Shown: positions 18,947 through 31,588, numbered from the stretch's first letter. The stretch is DNA of 64,000 nucleotides from Ruania suaedae (GCF_021049265.1 NZ_CP088018.1:1488001-1552000); one strand, 5' to 3'. Program-made: numbers and translations. The notes: generated by a model not told the origin, from the sequence alone.

Positions 18947-20398
18947 ATGACCACCGAGACCACACCGGTTCAGCCCCCCGAGACGGGCCAGCTGACGCAG
19001 GAAGAGGCCATCGCCTCGATCGGCACCTACAACTACGGCTGGCACGACACCGATGACGCCGGTGCCAACGCCCAGCGCGGGCTCTCCGAGGCGGTGGTGC
19101 GCAACATCTCCGACATGAAGGACGAGTCGGAGTGGATGCGCAAGAACCGCCTCAAGGGATTGCGCCTGTTCGACAAGAAGCCGATGCCGAACTGGGGCGC
19201 CGACCTCACCGGGATCGACTTCGACAACATCAAGTACTTCGTGCGCTCCACCGAGAAGCAGGCCCAGTCCTGGGATGATCTGCCGGAGGAGATCAAGGAG
19301 ACCTACGACAGGCTCGGTATCCCCGAGGCGGAGAAGCAGCGCCTCGTCGCCGGCGTCGCCGCCCAGTACGAGTCCGAGGTGGTCTACCACCAGATCAACG
19401 AGGAGCTCGAGCGTCAGGGTGTGCAGTTCCTGGACACCGACACCGCGCTGCGCGAGCACCCGGAGATCTTCGAGGAGTACTTCGGCACGGTCATCCCGGC
19501 CGGCGACAACAAGTTCGCCGCGCTGAACACCGCCGTGTGGTCGGGTGGGTCGTTCGTGTACGTGCCGCCCGGTGTGCACGTGGAGATCCCGCTGCAGGCG
19601 TACTTCCGGATCAACACCGAGAACATGGGCCAGTTCGAGCGGACGCTGATCATCGCCGACGAGGGCTCCTACGTGCACTACGTCGAGGGCTGCACCGCCC
19701 CGATCTACACCTCGGACTCGCTGCACTCGGCGGTCGTGGAGATCGTGGTGAAGAAGGACGCCCGCGTGCGCTACACGACGATCCAGAACTGGTCGAACAA
19801 CGTGTACAACCTGGTGACCAAGCGCGCCACGGTCGAGGCCGGCGGCACCATGGAGTGGATCGACGGCAACATCGGTTCCAAGGTCACCATGAAGTACCCG
19901 GCCGTCTACCTCATGGGCGAGCACGCCCGTGGTGAGACCCTCTCCATCGCGTTCGCAGGCGAGGGCCAGCACCAGGACACCGGCTCCAAGATGGTGCACA
20001 TGGCCCCGCACACCTCCTCCTCGATCGTCTCCAAGTCGGTCGCACGCGGTGGTGGCCGGGCCTCCTACCGCGGCCTGGTGCAGGTCATGGACGGCGCCGC
20101 CGCCTCGAAGTCGAACGTGCTCTGCGACGCGCTGCTCGTGGACACGATCTCGCGCTCGGACACCTATCCCTACGTCGACGTCCGTGAGGACGACGTGGAG
20201 ATGGGGCACGAGGCGACGGTCTCCAAGGTGAGCGAGGACCAGCTCTTCTACCTCATGTCCCGCGGGATGGAGGAGACCGAGGCGATGGCGATGATCGTGC
20301 GTGGCTTCGTCGAGCCGATCGCCCGCGAGCTGCCCATGGAGTACGCCCTCGAGCTCAACCGGCTCATCGAACTGCAGATGGAAGGGGCCGTCGGCTGA
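18947..20398 (+). CDS. sufB: Fe-S cluster assembly scaffold SufB
   Basis: A 483-residue subunit of the SufBCD scaffold on which clusters are built. Recognisable blocks include GTYNYGWHD near the N terminus, the beta-helix core [11 protein letters not shown] with its conserved Cys, [13 protein letters not shown], and the C-terminal [21 protein letters not shown]. No intein is present, unlike the M. tuberculosis homologue. ATG 18947 is used; ATG 18932 overlaps the sufR stop and would add five residues. The gene ends TGATG into sufD. Confidence 0.97.
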   Translation: MTTETTPVQPPETGQLTQEEAIASIGTYNYGWHDTDDAGANAQRGLSEAVVRNISDMKDESEWMRKNRLKGLRLFDKKPMPNWGADLTGIDFDNIKYFVRSTEKQAQSWDDLPEEIKETYDRLGIPEAEKQRLVAGVAAQYESEVVYHQINEELERQGVQFLDTDTALREHPEIFEEYFGTVIPAGDNKFAALNTAVWSGGSFVYVPPGVHVEIPLQAYFRINTENMGQFERTLIIADEGSYVHYVEGCTAPIYTSDSLHSAVVEIVVKKDARVRYTTIQNWSNNVYNLVTKRATVEAGGTMEWIDGNIGSKVTMKYPAVYLMGEHARGETLSIAFAGEGQHQDTGSKMVHMAPHTSSSIVSKSVARGGGRASYRGLVQVMDGAAASKSNVLCDALLVDTISRSDTYPYVDVREDDVEMGHEATVSKVSEDQLFYLMSRGMEETEAMAMIVRGFVEPIARELPMEYALELNRLIELQMEGAVG

Positions 20399-21669
20399 TG
20401 TCGACCACCACTGAAGAGATCGGTCGTTCGACCGACCACACCCGGGCCACGGCGGATGACGCGCACAGCCACGGCTTGGCGCCGGAGGGCTCGCGGGCTG
20501 ACCGGGCGACCTCCTTCGCCCTGGCCGACTTCGACGTGCCGAACGGGCGCGAGGAGGAGTGGCGCTTCTCGCCCATGAACCGGCTGCAGGGCCTGACCGC
20601 AGGACTGCTCACCGGTGCCGCCCCGCAGGTGGAGGTCTCTGCTGACGAGGGCGTGCGGGTCGAGCACGTGACGCGTACGGATGACCGGCTCGGGAAGGCG
20701 GGAGCCCCGGGAGACCGGATCTCCGCCGCCGCGTGGGAGTCCTTCGACCAGGGTCTGCTGGTGATTGTTCCTGCTGAGCACGTCGCCGGTCGTGAGACCA
20801 CCGTGACGGTGCGCGGTGCGGGTCAGGACCCGGCCGCCCAGCACATCACCATCATGGCCGAGCACCACAGCGAGGCGGTGGTCGTGCTCGACCACCGCGG
20901 CAGCGCCCAGCTCGCCCAGACCGTGGAGATCCACGTCGCCGACGGCGCCTCGCTGCGCGTGGTCTCCGTGCAGGACTGGGACTCCGGGGCCGTGCACGCC
21001 GCCTCCCACCGTGCGGTCATCGGCCGCGATGCCACGCTCAAGCACGTCGTGGTCACCCTCGGTGGGGATGTCGTCCGGCTGACGCCGGAGTCGGCATTCG
21101 CCGCGACCGGGGGATCGGTCGAGATGAACGGTCTCTACTTCGCCGACGCCGGTCAGCACCAGGAGCACCGTCTCTTCGTCGATCACGCCGTGCCGAACTG
21201 CACCTCGCGGGTCACCTACAAGGGTGCCCTGCAGGGGGACGACGCCCGCAGCGTCTGGGTGGGCGACGTGCTCATCCGCAAGGCGGCCGAGGGCACCGAC
21301 ACCTACGAGCTGAACCGGAACCTGGTCCTCACCGACGGCGCTCGCGCCGACTCGGTGCCGAACCTGGAGATCGAGACCGGGGAGATCGAGGGAGCGGGCC
21401 ACGCCTCGGCGACCGGCCGCTTCGACGACGACCAGCTGTTCTACCTGCGCTCGCGCGGCATCCCCGAGGCGGCCGCCCGCCGGCTCGTGGTGCGCGGCTT
21501 CTTCGCCGAGATGATCACCAAGATCGGTGTGCCCGCCGTCGAGGAGCGGCTGCTGGCCGCGATCGACGCCGAGCTGGACGCTGTGCTCGGTGACCTGGCG
21601 GGCACCGAGGACGTCTCGCAGGAGCGTCGGGTGATCGAGGCCATCGAGTCCAGCGAGACGCAGGCATGA
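20398..21669 (+). CDS. sufD: Fe-S cluster assembly protein SufD
   Basis: A 423-residue partner of SufB in the SufBC2D complex. The N-terminal EEEWRFSPMNRL resembles the usual SufD entry motif, the middle is a parallel beta-helix, and the C terminus carries DDQLFYLRSRGIPEAAARRLVVRGFFAEM, related to the end of SufB. The ATG start shares one base with the sufB stop. The end overlaps the Rieske gene by 4 bp, indicating tight coupling. Confidence 0.95.
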   Translation: MSTTTEEIGRSTDHTRATADDAHSHGLAPEGSRADRATSFALADFDVPNGREEEWRFSPMNRLQGLTAGLLTGAAPQVEVSADEGVRVEHVTRTDDRLGKAGAPGDRISAAAWESFDQGLLVIVPAEHVAGRETTVTVRGAGQDPAAQHITIMAEHHSEAVVVLDHRGSAQLAQTVEIHVADGASLRVVSVQDWDSGAVHAASHRAVIGRDATLKHVVVTLGGDVVRLTPESAFAATGGSVEMNGLYFADAGQHQEHRLFVDHAVPNCTSRVTYKGALQGDDARSVWVGDVLIRKAAEGTDTYELNRNLVLTDGARADSVPNLEIETGEIEGAGHASATGRFDDDQLFYLRSRGIPEAAARRLVVRGFFAEMITKIGVPAVEERLLAAIDAELDAVLGDLAGTEDVSQERRVIEAIESSETQA

Positions 21670-22019
21670 CCGCGCAGGTCGTCGCCTCGAGGGACGACCT
21701 GGAGCCCGGGGAGGCGATGCGGCTCGAGCTGGACGGGCCGGACGGTTCCCTGGTCGAGGTCGCGCTCGCCCGTGCCGAGGACGGCGAGTACTACGCCTTG
21801 TCCGACATCTGCTCCCACGGTCAGGTCTCCCTCTCCGAGGGAGAGGTCGAGGGCGCCACGATCGAGTGCTGGTTGCACGGGTCGAGCTTCGACCTGCGCA
21901 CCGGCCGCCCGCTCGCACTGCCGGCCACGCGGCCGGTGGCCACCTACCCGGTGAGCTACGACGGCGACCGCGTGCTCGTCGATATCGACGTCGCCGCCAC
22001 CACCGAACCCACCACCTGA
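21666..22019 (+). CDS. Rieske [2Fe-2S] ferredoxin-like protein in the suf operon
   Basis: A 117-residue single-domain Rieske protein. The cluster ligands are Cys49 and His51 (CSH) and Cys68 and His71 (CWLH), with the usual 16-residue spacing. It has no membrane anchor and no attached oxygenase, so it resembles the ferredoxin subunits of non-heme dioxygenases. Its place between sufD and sufC, with overlap to sufD, suggests electron supply for cluster assembly; that role is inference from position. Confidence 0.92.
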   Translation: MTAQVVASRDDLEPGEAMRLELDGPDGSLVEVALARAEDGEYYALSDICSHGQVSLSEGEVEGATIECWLHGSSFDLRTGRPLALPATRPVATYPVSYDGDRVLVDIDVAATTEPTT

Positions 22020-22043
22020 GACACAGACGAGAGAAGAAGACGA

Positions 22044-24106
<2,063 letters not shown>

Positions 24107-24111
24107 GGTCG

Positions 24112-24603
24112 ATGACCTCGATGGAGCAGCTCTACCAGCAGGTCATCCTGGACCACTCCCGGGAGCGCCACGGCGCCGGATCGGCGCCGGGCGCAGCCGC
24201 CGAGTCGTTCCAGGTGAATCCGATGTGCGGGGACGAGGTACGTCTGCGCGTGCATCTCGCGCCGGGCACTCCGGCACCGGTGGTCGAACGCGTGACCTGG
24301 GACGGGACCGGCTGCTCGATCTCCCAGGCCTCGGTCTCGGTGCTGACCGACCTCGTGGCCGGCGCGGACGTGGCGACCGTGGATCGGTTGACCGAGACGT
24401 TCCGGGCACTGATGTCGAACCGAGGTCAGCCGCTCGAGGAGGACCGAGAGGAAATACTCGGCGACGCCGCGGCGTTCGTCGGAGTAGCGCGCTATCCGGC
24501 GCGGATCAAGTGCGCGCTGCTGGGCTGGATGGCCCTGCGGGACGCACTCGCCCAGGCTGTGACCGCCCCGCCGCAGGCGGGCCGACGCGAGGAAGAACGA
24601 TGA
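24112..24603 (+). CDS. sufU: SufU sulfur-transfer protein
   Basis: A 163-residue zinc protein that accepts persulfide sulfur from SufS. The conserved ligands are visible: Cys39 and Asp41 in NPMCGDEV, the Cys in DGTGCSISQAS, and the Cys in RIKCALLGW. ATG 24112 is preferred over GTG 24103 and ATG 24121 because AGGGAGGTGAGG (24097-24108) lies at a suitable distance. It is coupled by ATGA overlap to the DUF59 gene. Confidence 0.95.
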   Translation: MTSMEQLYQQVILDHSRERHGAGSAPGAAAESFQVNPMCGDEVRLRVHLAPGTPAPVVERVTWDGTGCSISQASVSVLTDLVAGADVATVDRLTETFRALMSNRGQPLEEDREEILGDAAAFVGVARYPARIKCALLGWMALRDALAQAVTAPPQAGRREEER

Positions 24604-25010
24604 CAGAGACCCAGGCGAACCCGCCCACAGAGACCACCGAGACCGAGAACACCGGCGCGGAGAGCACCGCCGGCGCGACCGCAGCAGCCCCCGCCCCGGG
24701 AGCACCGACGGCCGCGGACGTGGAGGAGGCCCTGCGCGACGTGATCGACCCCGAGCTGGGGATCAACGTCGTCGACCTCGGCCTCATCTACGGCGTGACC
24801 GTGGACCAGAATAATCACGCGGTGATCGACATGACGCTCACCTCGGCCGCGTGCCCGCTGACGGACGTGATCGAGGACCAGGCTGCTCAGTCGCTCGAAG
24901 GGATCGTCGCCGGGCAGCGCATCAACTGGGTGTGGATGCCGCCGTGGGGCCCCGAGAAGATCACCGACGACGGTCGTGAGCAGCTCCGGGCGCTCGGCTT
25001 CAACGTCTGA
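24600..25010 (+). CDS. sufT: MIP18/DUF59 Fe-S assembly factor (SufT-like)
   Basis: A 136-residue protein. Residues 1 to about 43 are a low-complexity Thr/Glu/Ala/Pro tail, and the rest is a DUF59 domain with DPELGINVVDLGLIY and the conserved Cys in TSAACPLTD. The family helps mature or deliver Fe-S clusters, and the same gene closes the suf operon in mycobacteria (Rv1466). It overlaps the sufU stop and is followed by a hairpin terminator. Confidence 0.92.
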   Translation: MTETQANPPTETTETENTGAESTAGATAAAPAPGAPTAADVEEALRDVIDPELGINVVDLGLIYGVTVDQNNHAVIDMTLTSAACPLTDVIEDQAAQSLEGIVAGQRINWVWMPPWGPEKITDDGREQLRALGFNV

Positions 25011-25061
25011 CCCCACCCACGCGCGTGATCCCACCCACGCACGTGACCCCACGCATGTGAC
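25011..25061 (+). repeat. Three short degenerate tandem repeats after the suf operon
   Basis: Three diverged copies follow the sufT stop directly: 25011-25029, 25030-25047 and a shortened copy at 25048-25061. The shared pattern is CCCACCCACGCrCGTGAy. Each copy contains a palindromic or near-palindromic core (CACGCGCGTG, CACGCACGTG, CACGCATGTG). Confidence 0.8.
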
Positions 25062-25079
25062 CGGACGGCCATCGTCCGG
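25061..25079 (+). terminator. Hairpin ending the suf operon
   Basis: CCGGACG and CGTCCGG form a perfect 7-bp stem with loop GCCAT. It lies 50 bp past sufT in the gap between convergent genes. There is no T tract, as is common in high-GC actinobacteria. Confidence 0.6.
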
Positions 25080-25133
25080 GCGTGCCGGTGTCCCCGTCGG
25101 CGGTGGTGGTCGGCGGGGTCCGGGGCGGGGTGG

Positions 25134-26630
25134 TCAGAAGGGTGGCGGGTCGGTTCTACCGGTCTTGCGTGCTGCTGGTGGCTGCCCGCGGGGAGGACGG
25201 GACGGCATTGTCTTGGCAGCGGTGCGCATGGAGTCCAGGGCTCGTTGGCGCACCCGTGCGGTCGAGGTCGCTGTGGTCCCCGGTGTGCTGGGTAGGTCGA
25301 AGGTGCCGGCGGGGGTGACCAGATAGGCGCCGCCGTCGGGACTGGCCCAGTGGTAGGTGCCGGGGGTGATCAGCTCATAGGTCCAGCCCGCATGCGTCCT
25401 GGCGCGGTGGTGGCGCCGGCACAGGGCGGCGAGGTTGGTCGAGGTGGTGGGTCCGTCGTCCTCGTACCGTTCGATGTGGTCCAGGTCGGCTGATCGGGCG
25501 CTGCGGTGGCAGTAGGGGAACCGGCACGTCCCGTCGCGCAGGATGACCTGCTCACGCAGCCTGGGGCTGGCTTCATAGGTGGTGGCCGCGTACTCGGCGT
25601 TGAGGTCGACCACAGGCCGCACCAGCACCCGCCCGGCGGTGGCGCACCAGGTGCGGACCTGTTCGGGGGTGATCGGGGAGCGGGTGTTCTCACACCGCCC
25701 CACACCAGAAGACTGCTCATCGAGGTCGGCGGCGGACAGGTGCAAATACAGCAACACCGTCCGCCCCGTCGCTTCGTTGGGATCGCCGGAGTCACTGGCA
25801 CTGTCATCCTCGCCGGTGGCCCGGACCATGGTCTGGCCGCGGGCGAGGTCGCCCAACGCGATGGACCTGCGTACGTCCTCGCTGGCACCGGGCATGAGGG
25901 CCGTCAACGCGGCCGCGCGGGCGGAGATGGCTGCTTCCAAGTCCAGAGCATCGGCCACGTCGAGGCCGCCGTCGATGCCGATCACGCTCATCGACCCCGG
26001 GTCCTGACCGTCACCGGCGCGGCCGAGGTGGATGTTCACCCGCCGCCCCTCCAACGCCGCCTCGCGGTCCCGCTCGGCCTGGTCGGGGTCGAAGGTGGCC
26101 ACCGCCGCAGCCACGGTGCGTTCGATCTGAGCCATCGAGCAGGTCCCGATCGTCCAGGCGACCTGGGCATCGACCCAGGCGGCACCAGCGGCGGGGAGCT
26201 TCTTGCTCAACCGCGCCACCGTTCTCGCCCGGTGAATGCTCACCTGCCCGGCCCTGACCCGGGACCACAGCACCGGCAACCGGTAGGCGAGCTCGACCAC
26301 CGCCCCCACATAGTTCATGGCGGCCTCGTTGGACTGTCCCAGCGCTGCGGCCAGGCGGGTGAAACCGAGATCGGCCACCCACGGGGCACCCTCCCCAGCC
26401 AGGCGCATCGGCTGCTCGGTCCCCGGCACCCCGACATGAACATCCGGGTCGAACACCGCAGTCCCGGTCATCTCCTCCGGGTCGATCGCCGCCTCGCGCA
26501 CCCACGCCAGCACCAGCTCCGCCCGCTCGACCTCCACCGCCCGAGCCGCCACCCCGTTGGCCCGCACCGCAGCCAACAGTTCCTTCTCGGCCGGAGCCGA
26601 GAACGAGGAAACAGTGGCTGTCGATGTCAT
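25134..26630 (-). CDS. DUF222 / HNH endonuclease domain protein (13E12-like)
   Basis: A 498-residue protein of the DUF222-HNH type, often present in several copies in actinobacterial genomes. The helical DUF222 region spans roughly residues 10-330. The C-terminal HNH nuclease has CRFPYCHRSARSADLDHIERY and ALCRRHHRARTH, with paired cysteines and the catalytic DH. GGAGGG lies upstream of ATG 26630. No terminal repeats, partner recombinase or target duplication was found, so I treat it as a free-standing gene. The function is unknown beyond probable nuclease activity. Confidence 0.9.
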   Translation of the reverse strand: MTSTATVSSFSAPAEKELLAAVRANGVAARAVEVERAELVLAWVREAAIDPEEMTGTAVFDPDVHVGVPGTEQPMRLAGEGAPWVADLGFTRLAAALGQSNEAAMNYVGAVVELAYRLPVLWSRVRAGQVSIHRARTVARLSKKLPAAGAAWVDAQVAWTIGTCSMAQIERTVAAAVATFDPDQAERDREAALEGRRVNIHLGRAGDGQDPGSMSVIGIDGGLDVADALDLEAAISARAAALTALMPGASEDVRRSIALGDLARGQTMVRATGEDDSASDSGDPNEATGRTVLLYLHLSAADLDEQSSGVGRCENTRSPITPEQVRTWCATAGRVLVRPVVDLNAEYAATTYEASPRLREQVILRDGTCRFPYCHRSARSADLDHIERYEDDGPTTSTNLAALCRRHHRARTHAGWTYELITPGTYHWASPDGGAYLVTPAGTFDLPSTPGTTATSTARVRQRALDSMRTAAKTMPSRPPRGQPPAARKTGRTDPPPF

Positions 26631-26728
26631 GAAAGAACCCTCCCACCGACCACCGACATCGCCCTGTCTGCCCAGGTCAGGGCAGCTCGGATCAGGTCAG
26701 AGGGTAGAGACACCGCGACGATCGACGC

Positions 26729-27670
26729 TCAGTCCGAGGCCACGAACCGGGTCTCCGTGACGACCTCGGCCGAACCGAGCACGAGCAGGTCGTCGACCAC
26801 ACCGGCGAGCGGGGTCATCGCGTCGTCGACCTCCACCTGAACCGGATACCGGGCCGCGAGCATCGCCAGCAGTTGGCGGACCGCCGCACGCGCGCGATCG
26901 TCCGTCAGCGTCGGGTCGTATCCCAGCAGCACCTGGGTCGGGGCATCGTCGGCCACCGGGACACTGTCCGGATCGTCGGGGTCCAGGCCCGGTGGATCGT
27001 AGGAGACCGCGAAGGCCAGGATGACTCCGCCGCTCGCCTTGGGGCGATCGCGCAGCACGATCGCGCCGCGGGCACCCGTGGCCGGGGCGAGTAGCAGATC
27101 CTGCGCCCGGCCGAGCGTCATCTCGGAAGGGTCCCAGGAGGCATGCGTGGCGTCGTAGAAGACCACCACCAGCTTGGTCAGTTCGACCGACCCCGTCGCC
27201 AGATCCTCCAGGGCCGGCCCGGTGGCCTCGAGCGCGGGCAGGTCCAGCGCACCCGGGCGCACCAGCACCTGACGCGAGCGGTGGATGGGCTCGAGACCGA
27301 GCGCTGCCGCGAACCCTTCGGCGGCGCTGCTCCCGGAGGCGAACCGCGCCCGCACCGCGCGCACTCCCGACGGCGCCGGTACCTCCCGAATCCGCTCCAC
27401 CAGTTCCGTGCCGACCCCGCGGCGGCGATGGTCGGGCGAGACCTCCACGTACAGCCACAGCCGCCCGGGGTGGAGCACACCCTCGAGCACCACGGCCGCG
27501 CCGAGGAATGCGCCGTTCTCCTCGGCGACGAGGGTGTGGCGCCACGCCTCGGCGCTCGGTAGCCCGAAGGAGGGCCGGTCCAGGGCGATGCGAGCGGACT
27601 CCGGTTCCCCGAGCGCGGCCCCCGCCGCCACTTCGTCGCCCTCGGCCCAGGGCCGGTAGGTGATGCTCAT
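26729..27670 (-). CDS. GNAT family N-acetyltransferase, two-domain
   Basis: A 313-residue protein. Residues about 1-160 form a GNAT domain, with the acetyl-CoA loop in VSPDHRRRGVGTELV (about 77-91). The second half (about 165-313) looks like a diverged GNAT domain without a clear CoA loop. GAGGAGGCGAGC precedes ATG 27670, so this gene has a leader. It is divergent from the ABC-F gene. The acetyl acceptor is unknown. Confidence 0.83.
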   Translation of the reverse strand: MSITYRPWAEGDEVAAGAALGEPESARIALDRPSFGLPSAEAWRHTLVAEENGAFLGAAVVLEGVLHPGRLWLYVEVSPDHRRRGVGTELVERIREVPAPSGVRAVRARFASGSSAAEGFAAALGLEPIHRSRQVLVRPGALDLPALEATGPALEDLATGSVELTKLVVVFYDATHASWDPSEMTLGRAQDLLLAPATGARGAIVLRDRPKASGGVILAFAVSYDPPGLDPDDPDSVPVADDAPTQVLLGYDPTLTDDRARAAVRQLLAMLAARYPVQVEVDDAMTPLAGVVDDLLVLGSAEVVTETRFVASD

Positions 27671-27720
27671 GCTCGCCTCCTCGTCCGAAAAACTTGGTGA
27701 GGGGCGCCGTCGGACGCCCG

Positions 27721-27726
27721 TAGACT
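27721..27726 (+). promoter_or_regulatory. -10 element of the ABC-F gene (leaderless type)
   Basis: TAGACT ends 7 nt before GTG 27734. This spacing helps choose GTG 27734 over GTG 27728, which is only one base from the hexamer. Confidence 0.6.
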
Positions 27727-27733
27727 CGTGCCA

Positions 27734-29332
27734 GTGATTATCGCGCAGGACGTCGAGCTGAGGATCGGAGCCCGTCAGCTACTCGCCGGGACCAGCTTCC
27801 GCATCGACTCCGGCGACCGTATCGGCCTCGTGGGTCGCAACGGCGCCGGCAAGACGACCCTGACCAAGACGCTCGCGGGTGAAGGCCAGCCCACCGGGGG
27901 GACGATCACCCGCACGGGCACGGTCGGCTACCTCCCGCAGGACCCGCGCACCGGCGACCTCGACCAGATGGCCATGGACCGGGTCCTCTCGGCGCGGGAT
28001 CTGCACGAGCTGCTGCGGCGGGTGCGCAAGGCCGAGCACGACATGGCCAGCGAGAACGAGAGCATCCGCGAGAAGGCGATGGCCCGCTACACCCGGCTCG
28101 ATGCAGAGTTCGAGGCCCAGGGCGGCTGGGCCGCGGAGAGCGAGGCCGCCCGGATCACCTCCAACCTCGGCCTCCCGTCGACGGTGCTCGCGCAGCCGCT
28201 GCGGACCCTCTCCGGTGGCCAGCGCCGCCGCGTCGAACTCGCCCGCATCCTGTTCTCCGACTCCGAGACGCTGCTGCTGGACGAGCCCACCAACCACCTC
28301 GACGCCGACTCGATCGTGTGGTTGCGCGAGTATCTCGCGACCTACTCCGGCGGCTTCGTGGTCATCAGCCACGACACGGGATTGCTCCAGGCCACCGTGA
28401 ACAAGGTCTTCCACCTGGATGCCACCCGGTCCGTGATCGACATCTACAACCTGCGCTGGCACGCCTATCTCGAGCAGCGCGAGACCGACGAGCGCCGGCG
28501 TAAGCGTGAACGGGCCAACGCCGAGAAGAAGGCCTCGGCACTGCTGGCCCAGGCCGACAAGATGCGCGCCAAGGCCACGAAGGCCGTCGCCGCGCAGAAC
28601 ATGGCCAAGCGCGCCGAACGGATGCTCTCGGGTCTGGAGGACACCCGCTCGGCCGACAAGGTCGCCAAGCTCCGGTTCCCGGACCCGGCCCCCTGCGGCA
28701 AGACGCCGCTGCGTGCCCAGGGCCTGTCGAAGTCCTACGGCTCGCTGGAGGTGTTCACCGACGTCGATCTGGCGATCGACCGAGGGTCGAAGGTGGTGGT
28801 GCTCGGGCTCAACGGCGCCGGCAAGACGACGCTGCTGCGGTTGCTGGCGGGTACCGAACCCGCCGACACGGGCGAGGTGCAACCCGGCCACGGGCTGAAG
28901 GTCGGCTACTACGCCCAGGAGCACGAGACCCTCGACACCGAGCGGACCGTGGTGGAGAACCTGCGCACGGCGGCTCCGGACCTGACCGACACCCAGGTGC
29001 GCAGCGTGCTCGGGTCGTTCCTGTTCTCCGGGGACGACGCCGACAAACCGGCCAAGGTCCTCTCCGGTGGTGAGAAGACCCGCCTCGCGCTCGCCGTGCT
29101 GGTGGTCTCGCAGGCGAACGTGCTGCTCCTGGACGAGCCGACGAACAACCTCGACCCGGCCAGCCGCGAGGAGATCCTCGCGGCCCTGCGCAGCTTCACC
29201 GGGGCGGTCGTGCTCGTCACGCACGACGAGGGCGCGGTCTCGGCGCTCGACCCCGAGCGGGTGCTCCTCCTGCCCGACGGTGACGAGGACCTGTGGGGCG
29301 AGTCCTACCTCGAGCTGGTCTCCCTGGCCTGA
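27734..29332 (+). CDS. ABC-F family ribosome-associated ATPase
   Basis: A 532-residue soluble protein with two ABC domains and no membrane segment. The first has GRNGAGKT, LSGGQRRR and LLLDEPTNHLD; the second has GLNGAGKT, LSGGEKTR and LLLDEPTNNLD. A long Arg/Lys/Ala-rich linker (about residues 245-325) joins them, as in ABC-F proteins that bind the ribosomal E site. Such proteins act in translation or, in some branches, protect against antibiotics; this member cannot be assigned to either. Its last 28 bases overlap the convergent SURF1 gene. Confidence 0.92.
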   Translation: MIIAQDVELRIGARQLLAGTSFRIDSGDRIGLVGRNGAGKTTLTKTLAGEGQPTGGTITRTGTVGYLPQDPRTGDLDQMAMDRVLSARDLHELLRRVRKAEHDMASENESIREKAMARYTRLDAEFEAQGGWAAESEAARITSNLGLPSTVLAQPLRTLSGGQRRRVELARILFSDSETLLLDEPTNHLDADSIVWLREYLATYSGGFVVISHDTGLLQATVNKVFHLDATRSVIDIYNLRWHAYLEQRETDERRRKRERANAEKKASALLAQADKMRAKATKAVAAQNMAKRAERMLSGLEDTRSADKVAKLRFPDPAPCGKTPLRAQGLSKSYGSLEVFTDVDLAIDRGSKVVVLGLNGAGKTTLLRLLAGTEPADTGEVQPGHGLKVGYYAQEHETLDTERTVVENLRTAAPDLTDTQVRSVLGSFLFSGDDADKPAKVLSGGEKTRLALAVLVVSQANVLLLDEPTNNLDPASREEILAALRSFTGAVVLVTHDEGAVSALDPERVLLLPDGDEDLWGESYLELVSLA

Positions 29333-30207
29333 CCGGCGCGGGCCGCGGCTAGCTGGGCGTCGATCAGGGCGTCCTCCTCCTCGGCCTCGGTGCGCCGCCG
29401 CGGACGCGCCGCCGGATCCGGCGTCGAGCCCGGCCCGCCGAGCACCGTCGCCTCCCGGCGGGCCAGCACGACGGCGCCGACCAGGGCGCCGACGGCGAAG
29501 ACCCACCACTGGAAGGCGTAGGAGAGGTGATTGCCCAGGTCGGCGCTCGGGCGGCGCAGGGCAGCGGGCGGGCTCGCGGTGGTCGGGGACTCCTGCGCCA
29601 CCACGCCATAGGTCCCGGTGACGACCTGTCCGGCCACATCGGCTCCGGGGGCGGCGGCGTCGAGCACCTGACTCGGATTGATCGCGTGGACCTGCCGCCC
29701 GCCGAGGTCGCGTCCGCTCGGTGGCTCCGCGGCCCGCAGCCGGACCGTCAGGGTGACCTGCCCGTCGGGCAGCTGCTGCTGCGCGGTGTGGTCACCGAAC
29801 GCGTCGGAGCGGTACCAGCCGCGGTCGACCAGCAGCCACCACGGTTCCTCCTCGCCCTCGACCTCGACGGCGAGCATCGCGAGCACGTGATCGGCCGGTG
29901 AGCCACCGATCGGACGCTGGGGGAGGACGACGGCGGGCGTCAGGTACTCCCCGGTGACCCTCACCTGACGCCAGGTGAGGTCGTCCGACCAGGGGGCCTG
30001 CGCCGTCGGGAGCAGCTCGGTCAGGGCGACCGGTGCGCTGTCGTAGTTCGCCTCGACCAGCGCGGCGGCCTCGGCCTTGCCCTGGTAGCGCGTGTACTGC
30101 CAGTAGCCGAGCAGGGCGCAGGTGAGGCTGACCACGAGTGCGACCACCGCGATCGTGACCCACCGGCGCGAGCGCAGGAACGAGTAGCGCGCAGCCACCT
30201 CAGCCAT
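29305..30207 (-). CDS. SURF1 family cytochrome oxidase assembly protein
   Basis: A 300-residue membrane protein that helps assemble heme-aa3 cytochrome c oxidase. It has an N-terminal helix (about 15-38) followed by LLGYWQYTRYQGK (the LGxWQ motif of SURF1), a large periplasmic domain with VLPQRPIGG and LLVDRGWYR, and a C-terminal helix (about 235-258) after NHLSYAFQWWVFA. The C-terminal 45 residues are charged and probably disordered. It is last in a three-gene minus-strand operon. Confidence 0.9.
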   Translation of the reverse strand: MAEVAARYSFLRSRRWVTIAVVALVVSLTCALLGYWQYTRYQGKAEAAALVEANYDSAPVALTELLPTAQAPWSDDLTWRQVRVTGEYLTPAVVLPQRPIGGSPADHVLAMLAVEVEGEEEPWWLLVDRGWYRSDAFGDHTAQQQLPDGQVTLTVRLRAAEPPSGRDLGGRQVHAINPSQVLDAAAPGADVAGQVVTGTYGVVAQESPTTASPPAALRRPSADLGNHLSYAFQWWVFAVGALVGAVVLARREATVLGGPGSTPDPAARPRRRTEAEEEDALIDAQLAAARAGQARETSSR

Positions 30208-30402
30208 CGGGATCGAGGTCGGCTACGGGAACGGTCTCGCACAGGAACGAGCGAGCCCCGAGGAAGTGCTCCAGGTGCTGACGGTGGGCCTCGCACGCCA
30301 GCCACGTCTTGCGACGTTCGGGGGTGTGCAGGCGCGGGTTGTTCCAGCGCAGGGCCCAGTCCGCCGTGCTGCGGCACGCCTTCGCGCTGCAGATCAGTTC
30401 CG

Positions 30403-30406
<4 letters not shown>
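30200..30406 (-). CDS. Small Cys-rich protein, putative zinc binder
   Basis: A 68-residue protein of unknown function. Four cysteines (6, 11, 38 and 56) and several histidines, in CSAKAC and ACEAHRQH, suggest a small metal-binding fold. It overlaps the upstream DUF3099 gene by 4 bp and the downstream SURF1 gene by 8 bp, so all three are probably made together. Proteins of this size and pattern are widespread in actinobacteria; I know no tested function. Confidence 0.8.
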
Positions 30407-31517
<1,111 letters not shown>

Positions 31518-31549
31518 GACGCGGCTGTCCACCCGCGGCGCCCGGCCGC

Positions 31550-31555
31550 TAGGCT
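31550..31555 (+). promoter_or_regulatory. -10 element of fabI
   Basis: TAGGCT lies in the fabG-fabI gap. The leader would carry GAGGAGAGGG ahead of ATG 31589, so fabI may be expressed apart from fabG. Confidence 0.45.
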
Positions 31556-31588
31556 CGGGGCCGCACACGTCACGAGGAGAGGGACACG

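Noticed and set aside
25134-26630. The DUF222-HNH gene as part of a mobile element
   Set aside because: No terminal inverted repeats, target duplication, intron structure or recombinase was found around it.
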